From positions 941,618-1,005,617 of the forward strand of contig ML133433.1 of assembly GCA_003864495.1 (NCBI GenBank): DNA of 64,000 bases. The letters run 5' to 3'. Of the stretch, positions 34,189-45,675 are shown piece by piece. Source of the stretch: Nemopilema nomurai. Lineage: Eukaryota > Cnidaria > Scyphozoa > Rhizostomeae > Rhizostomatidae. Position 1 is the stretch's first letter. Each line of letters begins with the position of its first letter. The position numbers and the translations under genes were made by a program. Under the pieces are notes generated by a model. It did no database searches. It saw only the letters and a program-made list of their open reading frames with translations, and had not been told where the DNA came from.

Positions 34189-35529
34189 ATGGAAGACGGG
34201 CAAAGCCGGGTAAATCAGCAGATTGAGAACATTGGATTTGGGAAGTTTCAAACTGCTGCTTTATTCATTTTGTGTCTACATATTTTTTCGTATGGGTCTA
34301 CAGAAAGCCTTGTCGCCATATTGGAGCCGTACCTACGCTGCAAGTGGAGCTTGAGTTATATGACTGCAGCTTCGATTGTTTTGCCTGAAGCAACAGTGAA
34401 AATCGCAGGAGCAATTCTGCTTGGAAGGCTGTCTGATAAGTATGGTAGGCGCAAAACGATGCTCCTGGCAATTTTCTTCAACTCTTACTTGACTTTGCTA
34501 TTTTCGCTGTCATCCAGCGTAATTCTTTTATCGATAATTCGAGGAAGTATCGGCCTGGTCTCGTCAAGTACACTATTATCATATACATACGCGATGGAGA
34601 TTTTGCCGATATCCAAGCGTAAATACATCTCAATTTCTGGAGCAGGGGTCTTTGCTGGATGTGGGTATGGAATTATTGCTGCCATGATTTCGCTAAAGTA
34701 TTTATCATGGAGATGGTTCGATGTTATCTCTGAGACCATACCAATGGCAATATCAGGCTGTGCAGTGTTATTTCTTCCAGAATCACCACGATTTTTGGCG
34801 ACTGTTGGAAAATACGATGCAGCCAATGACGTTTTGAAAAAGGTCGCAAAAGTGAATGGATTGGACGATAGGTATACAGCTATTCCCAATTCCGAAGTCG
34901 AAAACAACGTAAAAATAACTGTCTTCAAGGAACAACCATGGAAATTTGAAAACATCAAAAGGATTTTGTTGCTTTCCTTTCTACAATTTTATGGTGGCAG
35001 CCTTTTGGCAACCGCACGATATGGTTCAATGCAGTTTGGAGAAAATTCAGATGATTCAGAATGTGGAGATTGTTCAAGCAAATTGACGTACAAGTATCGC
35101 TGGGGCGTAGAAATTGGTGTCTTGATATCTAGTGCAATATCATATTTTTTGCTGGGCAAAGTCAAAAGAAAACGTGCAATGCGAATTCTGGTCATCCTCC
35201 TTGCTGTGGTACTTGTGCCATATTACTGGCCTCTGCGTGGGTGGCCCCTTGTTGTTATTGTAACTCTCACTGTCATAGTTTCGTCGACGCTGAATAAAAA
35301 TCTTCTAGTTTATAGGGCAGAGCTCCTTCCTACTAGGATTAGAGCGAGTGGATGTGGCATCTCTGAAGCTGCTAGGCAGCTTGGTTTCTTGTTTGGACAA
35401 TTTATAACCATGTATCTTTACCACTTTAGTAACACTCTTTCGTTTGGCATTTTGCATGGATTGACTGCATTAGGTTTGTTCGTTGTCCATTGTTGTATCA
35501 TAGAAACGAAAGAAGAACACTTGAAGTAG
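34189..35529 (+). CDS. M7: SVOP-like major-facilitator transporter
   Basis: This is a complete 446-residue intronless frame. Motif A GRLSDKYGRRK, IIRGSIGL, PESPRFL, the TM7-TM8 loop cysteines and ELLPTRIRASG are all present. It is the most distinct intact copy in the cytoplasmic loop after TM6 (VNGLDDRYTAIPNSEVENN). It also has FILCLHIFS in TM1, a cysteine in SGCAVLFL, and KVKRKRAM where others have KVTRKRTM. Its residues 50-70 are the likely donor of the patch found in M9. Function is inferred by family membership only. Confidence 0.85.
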   Translation: MEDGQSRVNQQIENIGFGKFQTAALFILCLHIFSYGSTESLVAILEPYLRCKWSLSYMTAASIVLPEATVKIAGAILLGRLSDKYGRRKTMLLAIFFNSYLTLLFSLSSSVILLSIIRGSIGLVSSSTLLSYTYAMEILPISKRKYISISGAGVFAGCGYGIIAAMISLKYLSWRWFDVISETIPMAISGCAVLFLPESPRFLATVGKYDAANDVLKKVAKVNGLDDRYTAIPNSEVENNVKITVFKEQPWKFENIKRILLLSFLQFYGGSLLATARYGSMQFGENSDDSECGDCSSKLTYKYRWGVEIGVLISSAISYFLLGKVKRKRAMRILVILLAVVLVPYYWPLRGWPLVVIVTLTVIVSSTLNKNLLVYRAELLPTRIRASGCGISEAARQLGFLFGQFITMYLYHFSNTLSFGILHGLTALGLFVVHCCIIETKEEHLK

Positions 35530-37985
35530 CATACTTAATGAATTTGATAACCATTTTTGCGTAGAATAAGTTTTGCTTTTAAGTTTTTCGTTTGCATTCC
35601 TAATGCTTCATCAATTTTCAAACCTAAGACCAGTTGTCTTGCAGAGTTGGTCCCCTATTCGATATGGAACATTAGGGGTGTATGTGATGACCCCCTAGTA
35701 TGTTTCAAAAGGGCTCTCATTTTTAGCTCGGTTTATTGTTAGCCATCCGGAAAGTATCTTTGATCCCGGTTAAGTTTACATTAGGACGAGCCTCCAACAC
35801 GGCTACAGCCAACTGTAAGGTGAATTGTGATTATTAAAGAAAAGTGCCGAGCTGCAAAAACCACGAACCATTTCATCACAAACCATCAACAGTTCATGAA
35901 CTGACAACCACAACAACAAAATGTCTCCATGAATAGAACGTAACTAGTACCCATGCTTCCCGGCATGAACAAAGACAATCAAGTAGTAAGAAGTTGTAAT
36001 GGATCATCGTTATACAAATTCCTTACAAATGCTTTCGTCGATGAAGTTCTTTGAAAATATATGTCTAAAGATTATAAAATTCTTTGGGTTTGAAAAAACG
36101 ACGCATTTTCATAATTTTCACCATTTCTTGTGACTCATTTTAATGGTGGGATTGAGCGTGACGTCACGGTAGGCAGATCAATTTATAGTTAAGCAAAACA
36201 TTTTTTTTGCTAAATTTTGGTTTAGCAAATTATTTGGCCAAATAGACTATAATTTTTTCTCCTTTTATCTTAACATTGGAGTGGAGAAAGGTATAGGATA
36301 TGTTGGTAGTTGAAAGCTAGAAAAACTTATATTTTTTTATGCCTAAAATAGTTTTGGGTGGCTTTATAGAGCGTCCCTAGAATGACACGTGATTAACACT
36401 TACTGTCAACAATAGTGGCTACTTTTACTAAACCCTTTCATAACCTTGACATTTGCCCCCCACCCCTCCGACATTCAAATGTAAATTGCCCGCTCTCAGG
36501 ATTGATGGAGATTGGTCAGAATGTCATACCCTACCCAATATCATGTTAGGATCCCCATTGTCTCTGCAAATTAGAACTGTTGCCTAAGGGGAGACATTTT
36601 CGCCAGAGATTCATTTTTTTCAATATTTCTTTTAGGGTGCTATAAACCCAAGCACACTAATGCATCCTGTCTCCTCAGCCTTGCGATAGCGACTGATGCG
36701 ATTTGTAGGAAATTCATATGTCGTTAGATGTGACCAAATATCATTAGGCTGTAGATATCGTTATTTCGTTAAGAAGTTCATTAAATGGAGTTCTAGCAGC
36801 ATCCAATGATTCTATTCATGTCCCCTTCTACTGGTCATTGCGTACTTGGCACCTCCCTTCTTCATTGGCTCTCACTATAGTCTACTCATAGAAGTTCTTT
36901 TTGTCCGCCTTTACTTTGTAAATTTATTTTTCATTTCGTATGTCATGAGAGCTTTTCCAAAAGATAAGCGAAGACACTTACTTAATTTTCAATATAATCT
37001 ATCAACGCTACGGTTAAGTGCTGTAATTCAATTTTCCATCTAAGATTCGAGAGTCTTCTTTTAAGTTGGTTCTGAACGAAATTAGCCTAATAACTTTCGT
37101 GACAAGGATAAAATGACCAAAATGTATTTGGTTGAGAAAAACACACATATTGTTATTTTCAAAACACAATCAGGCTGGAAACCTAATTAGCTGAGCTTTT
37201 TAATGGATATTGCTGTCTTTAGATGATTCTGGAAGCCGAGATCAGAGAATCGAGACAGTACAGATTTTGACCGAATTTTATTATTTTTATGTTGACCCAA
37301 ATGTGGCATATAATCAAAGAGAAGATAGCTTTATGTTATCAATTGTGACCTTTGATATCTAAATTCAGTCCCAGTCCCCCACTATAAAACAGATTCGCGG
37401 TCCCTGGCCTCGCCTTCATTTTCCAGCATATCTCAAGCCTGCATCCAAGTACCAAATAATCTTGGTGTAGTAGGGCTTGTTCTTCGGGGCTCAAAAGCTC
37501 TTTTTCCTTTTCCAAAGGCCAAACACTAGTCCTGGAAAATGTGATTTGCAGCCATTTTGCATGAACAGAATTAGCAGAGCGGGAAGCTTTCACCCAATCT
37601 GATTGGATAAAGGTAATTGAACAAGAAGAGTCACTCTGAAAATCGCAATGTGTTCGACTGCCATGCGTGCAGAAATTGTCACGGGCGGCCGCCTATCCTA
37701 TCAACGCGATTCTCAATTTATTGCTTTTGCGCATGCGCCAATTCGGTCGCATGGTACGCGCAGCCAAGTTGAGATTGGCCAAAACGAACGGTTACAAACG
37801 TTTGGCACAATCATTACGCATGACCAGTAGCAATGGAACAAAGGGAAAACATGGTAAATACGCATGCGTCATGCCCCGAATGTTGATTGTCTTAAACGAA
37901 TCATTGAGGCCTTTGTCTGGAAAAGTAGAAGGGAGATAGCATCTCCGCAAAGACAATCACTGCTCTTAGACGTTCCGAGTTCAAT
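35530..37985. repeat. Spacer S, copy 3 (M7 to M8)
   Basis: It is very close to 2,646-5,152, with TGACGTCA at 36,159-36,166, a C-rich tract near 36,463, the CTATAAACCC block near 36,640 and the upstream module at 37,363-37,620. The final stretch lacks the roughly 40 bases that hold the TATA-like box in M2/M5/M9, exactly as before M1. No gene was seen. Confidence 0.7.
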
Positions 37986-39326
37986 ATGGAAGAAGGGCCA
38001 AGCCGGGTAAATCAGCAGATTGAGAACATTGGGTTTGGGAAGTTTCAAACTGCTGCTTTATTCATTTTGTGGCTACGTCTTTTTTCGTATGGGTCCACAG
38101 AAAGCCTTGTCGCAATATTGGAGCCGTACCTACGCTGCAAGTGGGACTTGAGTTATATGACTGCAGCTTCGATTGTTTTGCCTGAAGCAACAGTGAAAAT
38201 CGCAGGAGCAATTCTGCTTGGAAGGCTGTCTGATAAGTATGGAAGGCGCAAAATGATGATTTTGGCGTTTTTCTCAAACGCTTTTTTGACTCTTCTTTTT
38301 TCGCTGTCATCAAGTGAGATTCTTTTGTCGGTAATACGTGGGGCCATCGGCCTAGTCTCGCCAAGTACAGTATTATCATATACATACGCGATGGAGATTT
38401 TGCCGATATCAAAGCGTAAATACATGTCAATATTTGGAGCAGGGATTTTTGCTGGATGTGGGTATGGAATTATTGCTGCCATGATTTCGCTAAAGTATTT
38501 GTCATGGAGATGGTTCGATGCAATGTCTGAGACCATACCAATGGCTATAGCAGGCTTTGCAGTGTTATTTCTTCCAGAATCACCACGATATTTGGCGACT
38601 GTTGGAAAATATGATGGAGCCAATAACGTTTTGAAAAAGATTGCTAAGGTTAATGGATTTGACAATGGGTATACAGCTATTCCCAATTCCAGAGAAGAAA
38701 ACAACGTAAGAATTACTGTCTTCAAGGGACAACCCTGGAAATATGAAAACATCAAAAGGATTTTATTGATCTCCTTTCTACAATTTTATGGTGGCAGCCT
38801 TTCGGCAACAGCACGATATGGTTCAATGCAGTTTGGGGAAAATTCAGATGATTCAGAATGCGGAGATTGTTCAAGCAAATTGACGTACAAGTATCGCTGG
38901 GGCGTAGAGGTTGGTGTCTTGATGTCTAGTGCAATATCATATTTGTTGCTGGGCAAAGTCACAAGAAAACGTGCAATGCGAATTCTGGTCATCCTCCTTG
39001 CTGTGTTACTTGTGCCATATTACTTGCCTCTGCGTGGGTGGCCCCTGCTCGTTACGGTTACCCTAAATATCGTTGTTGCGTCGACTCTGAATAGTGTTCT
39101 TCTAGTTTATAGGGCAGAGCTCCTTCCTACTAGGATTAGAGCGAGTGGATGTGGCATCTCTGAAGCTGCTAAGCGGCTTGGTTCCTTGCTTGGACAATTT
39201 ATAACCATGTATCTTTACCACTTTAGTAGCACTCTTTCGTTTGGCATTTTGCATGGATTGACTGCATTGGGTTTGTTCGTGGTTTTTTGTTGTATCATAG
39301 AAACGAAAGAAGAACATTTGAAGTAG
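37986..39326 (+). CDS. M8: SVOP-like transporter, TATA-less promoter
   Basis: This is a complete 446-residue intronless frame beginning MEEGPSRVN. It shares the SNAFLTLLF/VIRGAIGL TM3-TM4 variant with M4, but has a glutamate in that helix (SSSEILLS). PESPRYL replaces PESPRFL. Residues about 346-371 (YLPLRGWPLLVTVTLNIVVASTLNS) differ sharply from every other copy at DNA level while both sides match, suggesting conversion from a paralogue not in this window. AAKRLG replaces AARQLG. The frame is sound, but the upstream TATA-like block is missing, so expression may differ. Transport role is inferred from family. Confidence 0.83.
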   Translation: MEEGPSRVNQQIENIGFGKFQTAALFILWLRLFSYGSTESLVAILEPYLRCKWDLSYMTAASIVLPEATVKIAGAILLGRLSDKYGRRKMMILAFFSNAFLTLLFSLSSSEILLSVIRGAIGLVSPSTVLSYTYAMEILPISKRKYMSIFGAGIFAGCGYGIIAAMISLKYLSWRWFDAMSETIPMAIAGFAVLFLPESPRYLATVGKYDGANNVLKKIAKVNGFDNGYTAIPNSREENNVRITVFKGQPWKYENIKRILLISFLQFYGGSLSATARYGSMQFGENSDDSECGDCSSKLTYKYRWGVEVGVLMSSAISYLLLGKVTRKRAMRILVILLAVLLVPYYLPLRGWPLLVTVTLNIVVASTLNSVLLVYRAELLPTRIRASGCGISEAAKRLGSLLGQFITMYLYHFSSTLSFGILHGLTALGLFVVFCCIIETKEEHLK

Positions 39327-40377
39327 AATTCTCAATGGATTTGATAAACGTTTTAACGTAGAATAAGTTTTGTTTTTATATTTTGCTTTTGCATACCTAA
39401 TGCTTGTTCATAATAATATGTGGATGTTTGTATGTTTCAAAAGGGCACTCATTTTTAGCTCGGTTTATTGTTAGCCATCCGTAAATTCTCTTGGATCCCG
39501 GTAAAGTTTTCATTAATGTCGATCGTCCAACACGGCTACGGCCAATTGAAATGTGAATTGTGATTATTGTCACTAATTTCACCCCAAACTGTCAAAAGTC
39601 CACCGAGCCTAACAGGGGAAATTAATGTTATCTTGGCACTGTTCGCTTTCCGAACGAACGAAGCTTCTTTGGTAATAAATGCTGCTATAAACGGGTTAAA
39701 TGCGAATGAAAGTAACGAGTAATACGTAAACAAAACTTTACATCCCTGTAGTCTTTATCTTTTCTTTATTGTTCCCTTTATGCGATATATCAACGAAATA
39801 CGATCCACAATCCACAATCTTTCTCTCCGGTTCGTTTTACAATCTACAATCCGCAATACGATACTTCTCAATCCTACTTGTTCCTTGTGCGGCTGTGGTC
39901 GTTTCCAAAAGCAATACCATTAGAAGTCTTAGCATAATAATAACAATATTCACAATAATCAGAATATTCACAAGAATTATTAAGGTTACGGTAATCGCTT
40001 TCTGAATGAAAATATCCATCTTTCGATTTCTTCACATTCTGATAGCCGAATTGATAAGGAACATAATGAAACTAGAAGAAGTTTTGAAAAAAGAGAAAAA
40101 TAAAATAAATAATATAATATAAACGAAGGTTTCCATAATTTCCTTATCAAAGTTTCTAGCTGCGGTTTTCAAATCCCTCGACCTGTTAAGCCGATTATCC
40201 TTGTTCTGCTTCTTGTGGTTTGTGTAAGAGTATGGCACATCCATGGGTTGTTGTGCTTATTCAAAGACGGTAATTGATCTTAAAGCCTAAACTACTTGAC
40301 CCGGATTACATTGCTGGTAACATGATCCCGATGTTTATCTTGCACGTGCGATCAGTAAAATCCCGTTTTCTCCGGAC

Positions 40378-40809
40378 TCATAACTCCACATACAGGTACG
40401 AAAACGCTTTTATGTATCCAAGGAACCAATCGAATGGCTCGAAAATTTGCACATGGCCTGGGCAGATGTTGGGCAAACAAAGTGTCTCAAACTTTTTTAT
40501 TTGCTCTGGTCCGTCTTTTATACCCAAATACAGCTGCGGGAGGGTGGAAAAATTGTTTGCCAATTTTCGACAGGGAATAGTTTCAAGAAAAGAAGGAATT
40601 TGAAAAATCTGAAACATTCTTTGGTAGCTTAGGATCTGCACTTCCTGCTGGTATAAGTCAGATTTTGTTACCTCAAACGCAAGGGTACAAAATAGCTTTC
40701 GAAGGTGGTACACTTTTTGAGCAATAAATTCGCATGGAAAATAACATTTAACATTATTTGCCAACAATTGTGATGTGGCTGCACATCGAATGATATATAG
40801 TTTACCCAT
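40378..40809 (-). CDS. Hypothetical 143-residue protein, uncertain
   Basis: This open frame starts MGKLYIIRC and ends AFSYLYVEL. It is the full-length version of the frame broken at 17,784-18,214. The composition looks protein-like, with mixed hydrophobic and charged segments, several cysteines and a proline-rich middle. I recognise no family and see no splice partners. It may be an exon fragment carried with spacer X. That the only other copy has a frameshift argues against strong constraint. Confidence 0.25.
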   Translation of the reverse strand: MGKLYIIRCAATSQLLANNVKCYFPCEFIAQKVYHLRKLFCTLAFEVTKSDLYQQEVQILSYQRMFQIFQIPSFLETIPCRKLANNFSTLPQLYLGIKDGPEQIKKFETLCLPNICPGHVQIFEPFDWFLGYIKAFSYLYVEL

Positions 40810-41193
40810 ATTTCATGAACAGTTTGGCTTTTAGGAAGAAAAAACCAAATTTCGTGTTGAAAAAGTTTACCGTAACCTTATATATGCAGAAACTAGTTCC
40901 GCTTTTTCTAGCTCATATTACTTTGTCCCTTGAGCCATGCCATTATATTGCACAATTATATGGCAAAATTCCATGAAGGAATGGTCATTTGTCAACTAGG
41001 TATGGGCAACCGTAAATAGAAAAGATAGTGTAGTAGGGAGTTTTGAAATAACGCAGTCAGCTTTGGTGGTATTGCGAACACTAGTCAATTAGAGCAAGAA
41101 AATATCTGGTCCGCCAAAGTAACTGTGCAAAACATTTCATGGGCGGGTTAGCAGCTCGGCTTCCTGTATCAGCTCAGGTGGTGGAGACCTACC

Positions 41194-41687
41194 GACATCT
41201 TTGCATACGACATCTTCGCATACAACATCTTCACATATAACATCTTGGCCTAAGACATCTTGCTATACGACATCTTGCTGTACGACATCTTGGCCTATGG
41301 CATCTTTATATATGACATCTTGGTGTACGACATCTTGGCCTACGACATCTTGGCCTATGGCATCTTAGCCTACGACATCTTGATATATGTATACGACATC
41401 TTGGCCTATGACGTCTTGATATACCACATCTTGATATATGACATCTTAATATAGCACATCTTGGCCTATGGCATCTTGGTATACGACATCTTGGCCTACG
41501 ACATATAAGCCAACAACATCTTGGCCTATGGCATCTTGGCCTATGGCATCTTGGCCTATGGCATCTTGGCCTATGGCATCTTGGCTTATGGCATCTTGGC
41601 CTATGGCATCTTGGCCTATGGCATCTTGGCCTATGGCATCTTGGCCTATGGCATCTTGGCCTATGGCATCTTGGCCTATGGCATCTT
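41194..41687 (+). repeat. 15-bp minisatellite, copy 2
   Basis: It has the same structure as 18,599-19,062. The degenerate left part is nearly identical. The homogeneous right part has eleven GGCCTATGGCATCTT units instead of nine, so the unit number changed after the block duplication. Confidence 0.9.
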
Positions 41688-42811
41688 GAAAGAAGACATC
41701 GTTGGCTTGTTCGTAACATTCATTGCATATACTTTGTCTTCTTCAGACGAATCAGAGCTGGCGTCGGTTTTCAGAAAATGAATAACTTTCTTCCTTTCCT
41801 TTTGCTTTCATTAGGCCTTGAATTTCTCCTGCCTCTTGTCCTTGCAATACTTGGAGAATTGATTAAATCTGCCACCCTTGCTGCATTGTCTCCCTCTTGC
41901 AAAGCACCGTACTCCACGGAGGTCGGCTCTCCCAGGGGCACTTTTTATGGGGCAGTAATTCGGGGGTGGCACTCTGATGAGGGCGGCGCTTTTTAAAACC
42001 GTAACATTTTTGCTAAGACAAGTAAGTTTTAAAAAGTCTTTAAGTAATAAAAATTCAAGTTTCAACTTCCAAGATATCGTTAAAGGTTCATAAAATGTCA
42101 TTTTCATTGATTCTCAAAAGAGAGTTAAAAAAGAATACCTCAAAATTATTTTCAATCTGAACATTCATCGGGTTGAATAGTGATGGTGTTCAACATCAGG
42201 GTGAATATCAGGGACGGGATTAATTGAAACTGATTGCGCAATAATGAATTAAACGGATACAGCCAGATTGTCTTTAGCAATTTAACTTACTCATATCAGA
42301 TTACAACGAAATAATAATCTAGGATTCGTAGGCAGTCCACATTGGGTGTAAAGATATGACTGTATGGGATATTACCGAATCCTTGGTGCGTTAGCCAGAT
42401 GGAGGCATCGATTTTTTAGTTCTACATGGTGCCACAATGGTTTTCTTTCTATTTATTCTAGCTCTTGACTATGTTCGATGCGTGCGATTAGAAATTCCGT
42501 GACCTTGTATACCTCTTTAAACTGCAACCTTAGTCGGATTTCAAAAGAAAAAAATCAAAGCAAATTACAGCAGAAAGCTTCTCCGATCTGCGGTTGTCCA
42601 AAAGAACGTCACGATTTGAACTGACGAATAAAAACTTCAGGTCACAAAAACAGACACAATTCTGTTCTTTCAAGACGATTGAGATAAGTATGGCACGCCA
42701 AACCCGTCAAAAGTAATCAAAATTGTTGTTGACGGTTGAAATTTGGTTGTTAAGTTCCTGAAATTTGTTTGTTGTTAAAATGCATAGTTTTTGTAATCAA
42801 AATTAGTGATC

Positions 42812-43017
42812 GTCAAATTCTGATTGTCAAATTTTCAAATTCTGTTTGTCAAATTTTCCGATTCTGATTGTCAAATTTTCGAATTCTGATTGTCAAATTT
42901 TCAGATTTTGATTGTCAAATTTTCAGATTCTGATTGTCAAATTTTCGAATTCTGATTGTCAAATTTTCAGATTTTGATTGTCAAAATTTCAGATTCTGAT
43001 TATCAAATTTTCAAATC
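42812..43017 (+). repeat. Subterminal 22-bp tandem repeats, left array
   Basis: About nine units of the type GTCAAATTTTCAGATTCTGA plus TT, with a few substitutions per unit. The right end of the element has at least two units in inverse orientation near 44,097-44,152. Confidence 0.85.
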
Positions 43018-43359
43018 TCTCCTCGCCAAATGAGGCTACACATTCCTCTACAAGGAGGCTGCAGCCACGTTGTTGTTGTTCGCGTCCTTCCTTCGTCATG
43101 TCTGCTGCCAACGTATTGCTGAGTAAAATTCACTGGCTTCTGAAGGACGCCAAGCCCACGAATCTGTGCCACGACCAACATCAGTGGAAGATGAAGTTAC
43201 TACAATGTTTCGAGGAAAAGGAGTCGCGATGAATAATGCGACCAGTGGCGGTGGTGCGCCAGCAGGGCCCGAGCAGTTCCAGCGAGATATCAAGGGCCTT
43301 ACAACAGGCCTGTAAGACCTACTATTAGCAATTATGCATCCAGTTACCGACCTGGTACC

Positions 43360-44030
43360 TCATCGTTCCCTTATGCACCAGTACCAGCTTTTAGGCCGTC
43401 GATATGCCATAAATAGTTTGGACCTTCTGTTTATTCTGAATCGTTTCCTTATTGCTATTCCCCATTCATCTACAATGGATAGGCTAGCACACATTCTAGC
43501 ACGTTGACTCCAGAATCCTTTGGCGCGAGGACTGCCAATCACTAAAGTTGCACCAGCCAGCATTTGGAGTTCTTTCTAAAATATTTTTAATAACAGTGTC
43601 TAACTAGCACTGTCATCAAATGAAATGCCAAATTCATTACGTCTTCTTCTCAATGCACTTTCACTTACTCCAAGGATCAGGGCAATGGAAACCCAAGAAA
43701 ACCAAATTCCTTCAGAGACGAAACATCTGCTGTGTCTATCTTAAAGCGTGGCCTTCCACCAGTTGAATTTTCTTTTGGAAGATTCCCGTAATTCCGAGTC
43801 TGAGTCTGGTTGTTTTCAATAATGTTATCCATGATTTGGTAATGAAAGGTGAGCTTAAAGGCGAGTTGTTCCAATGTGTTTGCAAATTGATTGTGACCAT
43901 TTTGGGTGAGCTCACTGACGAAAGCAGAAGTTATTTGGATGTAAATTTGCAACTGTCTTTCGCCAAATTCTATAAAGTTAACATCTCTTGTTTCAAAAGC
44001 ATGTTCGATCCCTTGCAAGAGCGATAGCAA
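43360..44030 (-). pseudogene. Integrase-core (rve/DDE) transposase-like gene, broken
   Basis: The frame at 43,677-44,030 ends with GRPRFKIDTADVSSLKEFGF, the DNA-binding linker typical of these proteins. It then shifts frame into a helix-turn-helix reading SWVSIALILGVSESALRRRR near 43,620-43,670, followed by a stop. A further frame at 43,360-43,563 reads VIGSPRAKGFW and FRINRR, and a third frame nearby gives LWHIDG, the segment bearing the first catalytic Asp. The rest of the catalytic domain is absent. It is a dead transposon gene. The family is recognised from these motifs, not from a search. Confidence 0.6.
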
Positions 44031-45675
44031 GGATCTATAAAAGTCGTCCAGTGTGCCCTCCCTTCAGTTTTGCACGCAGCCTCGTTCGGGATAATTTGGA
44101 AATTCGACAATCAGAATCTGAAAGTTTGGCAATCAGAATCTGAAAGTTTGATTACATGAATTCGCATGGAAAATAACATTTAACATTATTTGCCAACAAT
44201 TGTGATGTGGCTAGATACGAAACATTCTTGTGAATCGAATGATATATAGTTTACCCAGATTCCATGAACAGTTTGGTCTTTAGGAAGGAAAAACCAAATT
44301 TCGTTTTGACTCCATTCATGTCCCCTTTTTCTGGTTATTGCGTACTTGGCACCTCCCTTTTCATTGGCTCTCACTGTAGTCTACTCATAGAAGTTCTTTT
44401 TGTCCGCCTTTGCTATATAAACTTATTTTTCTTTCCGTATGTCATGCGAGCTTTGCCAAAAGATAAGCGAAGACACTTACTTAGTTTTTAATATAATCTA
44501 TCAACGCTACGAATTTAAGAGCAGTAATTCAATGTTCCATCTAAGATTCGAGAATCTTCTTTTAAGTTGGTTCTAAAGGACATTAGCCTAACAACTTTCG
44601 TGACAAGGATAAAATGACCAAAATGTATTTGGTTGAGAAAAACACACATATTGTTATTTTAAATACACAATTATTCTTGAAACCTAAGTGGTTGAGCTTT
44701 TTAATGAATATTGCTGTCTTTAAATGACTCTGAAAGCCGAGAGCGAAAAATCGAGACAGTAAAGATTTTGACCAAATTTTATCATTTCTATGTTGACCCA
44801 AACCTGGCATATGATCAAATGATCAAAGCGAAGATAGTTTTATGTTATCAATTGTGACTATTGATATCCAAACCTAGATGTAGAATGCTTGAATGTAGAA
44901 ATATTCTGACCAATACAATTTATGTGTCTATAGGGCTACTAGCTTCTGAATCATAGAAATAGGAGGGCTAGAATGCGCGGTCTATTGTAAAAGCGATGAC
45001 TAGTTACCCTACCCATGAACGTGTAACGATTCCCAACACCCTGCCAGATACAACCTTTGCCTTAGGGCAGGGGACAATTAATTTCATCTTTTTCTCTTAA
45101 GAATAAGTATGTTGTTTCAAGATAACGTCATCCATTCGCAATCGTCAAAGATTGCTTTGACAAAGGCATTTTGTAAAGGCCCCTTTGCTATTTTTCTCGG
45201 CTGTAATGGTAAATGCAGCCTTTCATAGTAGATACTTTGAATCTGCTCTAAACTTTATTGCACATCAAAATTGATGGAATGAAGTTAGGATTTTTTGTAA
45301 GGTACATTTTCAACCTTCCAAACGGAGTGATTTGAAAAACTTTTCGGGGCCGCCCGTGAAACCCCATTCAACATCGGTGTTCAGCCCCATTTCCCCAGTA
45401 TCAGACAGCTGCGCGGTCCCTGGCCTCGCCTTCATTTTCCAGCATATCTCAAGCCTGCATCCAAGTACCAAATAATTTTGGTGTAGTAGGGCTTGTTCTT
45501 CGGGGCTCAAAAGCTCTTTTTCCTTTTCCAAAGGCCAAACACTAGTCCTGGAAAATGTGATTTGCAGCCATTTTGCATGGACAGAATTAGCAGAGCGGGA
45601 AGCTTTCACCCAATCTGATTGGATAAAGGTAATTGAACAAGAAGCGGCCACTCCGATAGTCGCCTTGTGTTCGAC

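Larger units (their letters stand above)
42792..44155 (-). mobile_element. Ginger-like DDE element, degenerate
   Basis: The boundaries are proposed from a 10-base inverted terminal repeat, TGTAATCAAA at 42,792-42,801 and TTTGATTACA at 44,146-44,155; TGTNR ends are typical of Ginger elements. Inside each end lie tandem copies of a 22-base repeat in opposite orientation (left 42,812-43,017, right about 44,097-44,152). Between them is a broken integrase-core gene on minus. A target duplication of 4-5 bases is not evident, so the boundary is tentative. It is absent from spacer X copy 1. Confidence 0.5.

Noticed and set aside
42812..43017. CRISPR-like direct repeats
   Set aside because: The repeats are contiguous, with no unique spacers, and the DNA is eukaryotic. 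They are subterminal repeats of a transposon.
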